Below are positions 4,467 through 6,595 of a DNA stretch of 6,595 bases, in pieces. The notes below the pieces were generated by a model that saw only the letters and a program-made list of their open reading frames with translations, was not told where the DNA came from and made no database searches. Source of the stretch: Candidatus Cloacimonadota bacterium (GTDB taxonomy: Bacteria; Cloacimonadota; Cloacimonadia; Cloacimonadales; TCS61); the NCBI GenBank assembly GCA_030626645.1, contig DAOUTP010000100.1, positions 1-6,595 on the forward strand. The letters run 5' to 3'. Made by a program: the position numbers and the translations under genes. Position 1 is the first letter of the stretch. Every line of letters starts with the position of its first letter.

Positions 4467-6248
4467 ATTTCCCGACAACTTATTATGGATAGCATTAGCT
4501 GCTGTTCTACCAGCTCCCATTGCGAGAATGACAGTTGCTGATCCGGTAACTATATCACCACCGGCATAAACAAATTCTTTTGATGTTTCCATGGTTTCCG
4601 GATTTGTTTCGATATATCCCCACTTATTTCTTTTCAGATCAGGAGTTGAATCAAATATGATGGGATTAGGTCCATTTCCAATCGCTACTATAGCGAGATT
4701 GCACTCCCGGTAGAAATTAGAATCTTTGATAACAACGGGTCTTCTCCTACCGGAATCGTCAGGCTCTCCCAATTCCATCCGTACACATTCTATTCCTTTT
4801 ACCCAGTTGTGATCATTTCCTACATACATGATCGGATTTGTCAGGAGTTTGAATTTGATCCCTTCTTCCTCAGCATGATGAATTTCTTCGTTTCTTGCTG
4901 GCATTTCGATGCGCGAACGACGATAAACGATTGTGACTTCTTTTGCTCCGGTCCTGAGAGCATTTCTGGCACAATCCATGGCAACATTCCCACCACCGAT
5001 AACTGCAACTTTGTCACCTTTTGGTAAAGGCGTATCATATTCAGGAAATTTATATGCTTTCATTAGATTGATCCTGGTCAGGTATTCATTGGCAGAAAAA
5101 ACGTTGCATAAATTCTCACCGGGTATTTTCATAAACCTTGGTAATCCAGCTCCCACACCAATATAAACTGCTTCGAAATTTTCCAGAAGTTCATCGATCG
5201 TCTGAATATTTCCGATCACTTGATTCAATTCGATTTTACAGCCGAGTCTTTTCAAATAATCGAGTTCAAAATTAATGATTGATTTTGGCAGTCTGAATTC
5301 GGGAATTCCATAGACCAGAACTCCTCCGGATTGATGTAAAGCTTCAAACATTGTAACCGAATAACCGAGTAAAGTCAGATCGGCAGCAACTGTAATTCCT
5401 CCTGGTCCAGAACCGATTACAGCAATTCTCTTATTTATTTTTGATTTTATAATTGGAATTTTCACTAAGTCCATCTTGCGTTCAAAATCTGCGATAAATC
5501 TTTCCAAATTACCGATCGCAACAGGTTTATCACGAATTCCAAGAATACATAGTTTTTCACATTGATCTTCCTGGGGACACACTCTTCCGCAAACAGCAGG
5601 TAAAATATTTCTTTCTTTAATCTTCTTTGCAGCTTCATTAAATTTCTCTTCGCAAAGAAGCTTGATAAATTCAGGAATATCGATGTTAACAGGGCATCCA
5701 TCAACGCATTTCGGATTTTTACATTGTAAGCATCTTCCTGCCTCAAGAAGTGCTAATTCTGTTGTTAACCCATATGGAACTTCCTCAAAATTATGTATTC
5801 TCAATTTCTGATCTTGTTCGGGCATTTCCTGACGTGGAATTTTAAGTTTTATTCTTCTCTCATCAGCTTTTGTCAGCCCATGCCATTCACATCCATGTTG
5901 TAGACAAATATAAAACGGTAGCAGTTTAGAATATGCAGTTATAATTAATTTTGCGACACTAGTATTACATTCGTCACATTTTCTCTCCTCAGTTACCAGG
6001 CTTTTCTGACAATGAGGGCAAATCAAATCAGATAATTCATCTCCTTCTTTGAGAGGCTCAGATGTTTCTACTTCAAAAACATCGAGATATGGACTCATCA
6101 AAATATCGATATCTTGTTTCTTGAATTTAGCTTTGAAAAACAATAATTCCTTATTATCTTTCTTAATATTAAAACTATTATTGCAATGAGGACAATAAGT
6201 ATTCAAAAAAGTCTTGTACCGTAAATATTTTACATCATAATCCAACAT
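4461..6248 (-). CDS. gltA: NfnB/SudA/GltA-like NAD(P)H flavoprotein with N-terminal Cys-rich extension
   Basis: The protein has 595 aa. Residues about 133-595 match the usual ~465-aa glutamate-synthase-small-subunit/SudA/NfnB family. It shows two 4Fe-4S ligand sets (C173-x2-C176-x4-C181-x3-C185P and C220-x3-C224-x5-C230-x3-C234), the FAD motif GSGPGG (279-284), the NADPH motif GGGNVAMD (418-425) followed by VYRRSR, and the C-terminal FAD-contact segment AGGDIVTGSATVILAMGAGRTAA (Asp565). Residues 1-132 are extra: CPHC (19-22), CPHC (77-80), CDEC (91-94) and C115-x4-C120, zinc-ribbon or rubredoxin-like pairs. With the NfnA/SudB-like partner encoded 10 bp upstream and no GltB large subunit visible, an electron-bifurcating NADH/ferredoxin:NADP+ oxidoreductase or sulfide-dehydrogenase-like complex is more likely than true glutamate synthase. 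Databases usually label this family gltA. The ATG at 6248 is supported by an SD site. Catalytic motifs look intact. Confidence 0.93.
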   Translation of the reverse strand: MLDYDVKYLRYKTFLNTYCPHCNNSFNIKKDNKELLFFKAKFKKQDIDILMSPYLDVFEVETSEPLKEGDELSDLICPHCQKSLVTEERKCDECNTSVAKLIITAYSKLLPFYICLQHGCEWHGLTKADERRIKLKIPRQEMPEQDQKLRIHNFEEVPYGLTTELALLEAGRCLQCKNPKCVDGCPVNIDIPEFIKLLCEEKFNEAAKKIKERNILPAVCGRVCPQEDQCEKLCILGIRDKPVAIGNLERFIADFERKMDLVKIPIIKSKINKRIAVIGSGPGGITVAADLTLLGYSVTMFEALHQSGGVLVYGIPEFRLPKSIINFELDYLKRLGCKIELNQVIGNIQTIDELLENFEAVYIGVGAGLPRFMKIPGENLCNVFSANEYLTRINLMKAYKFPEYDTPLPKGDKVAVIGGGNVAMDCARNALRTGAKEVTIVYRRSRIEMPARNEEIHHAEEEGIKFKLLTNPIMYVGNDHNWVKGIECVRMELGEPDDSGRRRPVVIKDSNFYRECNLAIVAIGNGPNPIIFDSTPDLKRNKWGYIETNPETMETSKEFVYAGGDIVTGSATVILAMGAGRTAANAIHNKLSGNK

Positions 6249-6255
6249 AAGTATA

Positions 6256-6260
6256 ACCTC
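6256..6260 (-). promoter_or_regulatory. Ribosome binding site of the gltA-like gene, overlapping the upstream stop
   Basis: On the minus strand GAGGT (6260-6256) lies 7 nt before the ATG at 6248. It overlaps the TGA of the preceding gene (6261-6259). The overlap indicates translational coupling of the two subunits and supports the start chosen for the full fusion protein. Confidence 0.75.
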
Positions 6261-6595
6261 ATTTTATCGAAAAAAGTAGTGCATCTTTTTCTTCTTTCAA
6301 GTACATGGTATTTCTTTTTTCAAGCTCATCAAAATCAATTTCCGATGCTTCGAAATCCGGACCATCCACACAACAGAATTTGGTACTTCCTGCAATTGTA
6401 ACTCGGCAACATCCACACATTCCGGTTCCATCCACCATGATAGGATTTAAACTTACTATTGTTTTGATCCTATATTTCTTGGTTAAATTACATACATTTT
6501 TCATCATAATGATGGGACCGATTGCATAAACTTCCTTGATATCATGTCTCTCATTAAGATATTTTTCCAATGGTTGAGTTACAAATCCCCGCTGA
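6259..6595 (-). CDS. NfnA/SudB-like FAD/NAD-binding subunit, C-terminal part, cut by window edge
   Basis: The frame is open to the right edge and ends at TGA 6261-6259, so about 111 C-terminal codons are visible of a family of roughly 280 aa. Codons upstream of the TTG at 6570 continue the family sequence (QRGFVTQPLEKYL, compare GFVTDxL), so that TTG is not the start. Marks are VYAIGPIIMMK (end of the NAD-binding fold), KTIVSLNPIMVDGTGMCGCCR and KFCCVDGPDFEASEIDFDEL, the 2Fe-2S cluster-binding C-terminus of SudB/NfnA and PyrK-like proteins. The family's cluster is known for an Asp plus Cys ligation, and the Asp of VDGTGMC is present. The subunit should carry FAD and bind NAD(H) in its missing N-terminal part and pair with the downstream flavoprotein. 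It has one extra Cys beside each conserved Cys group (MCGCC, FCC). Confidence 0.9.
   Translation of the reverse strand, partial: QRGFVTQPLEKYLNERHDIKEVYAIGPIIMMKNVCNLTKKYRIKTIVSLNPIMVDGTGMCGCCRVTIAGSTKFCCVDGPDFEASEIDFDELEKRNTMYLKEEKDALLFSIK

Noticed and set aside
4809..5746. Several short frames on both strands within the gltA-like gene
   Set aside because: They are shadows of a strongly conserved flavoprotein with intact FAD, NADPH and Fe-S motifs.
6568..6570. TTG at 6570 as start of the minus-strand NfnA-like gene
   Set aside because: Codons further upstream continue the family sequence (GFVT region). The gene simply runs off the right edge.

Overview
The window is about 6.6 kb of AT-rich bacterial DNA with compact genes and recognisable Shine-Dalgarno (SD) sites. 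It holds five protein genes (two of them cut by the window edges) and one sizeable intergenic region. A ferredoxin/NAD(P)H flavoprotein pair (NfnAB/SudBA/GltA type) and an NtrC-type sigma-54 activator point to an anaerobic, probably fermentative or syntrophic bacterium. I cannot fix the phylum from sequence alone. An uncultivated FCB-group lineage such as Cloacimonadota is only a guess.

Layout. (1) Positions 1-323, plus strand: the 3' part of a YbjQ/UPF0145-family gene whose start lies left of the window. (2) Positions 324-821: a 498-bp region without a gene, with a cluster of short direct and inverted repeats at 377-525 and a tandem octamer at 613-628. (3) Positions 822-3966: a two-component pair made of a soluble GAF-type NtrB-like histidine kinase and an NtrC-family response regulator (REC, AAA+ with GAFTGA, Fis-type HTH). 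(4) Positions 3967-4400: a 152-bp spacer carrying a strong sigma-54 promoter candidate (GG-N10-GC at 4070-4083), followed by a 93-codon gene of unknown function with a perfect AGGAGGT ribosome-binding site. (5) Positions 4415-4466: a hairpin terminator between convergent genes. (6) Positions 4461-6595, minus strand: a tightly coupled operon whose first gene, cut by the right edge, is the C-terminal part of an NfnA/SudB-like FAD/NAD-binding subunit. Its second gene is an NfnB/SudA/GltA-like flavoprotein with an unusual N-terminal appendage of about 130 residues rich in CxxC pairs.

Most interesting reading. The plus-strand genes look like a self-contained circuit: a cytoplasmic sensor kinase and sigma-54 activator, then directly downstream a sigma-54-type promoter driving one small protein of no recognised family, closed off by a terminator. 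Three CCCGA half-sites sit at the 3' end of the activator gene, roughly 110-150 bp upstream of the promoter, where enhancer sites are expected. The kinase gene is visibly more AT-rich than both flanks. The second notable item is the fused cysteine-rich domain on the GltA-like subunit.
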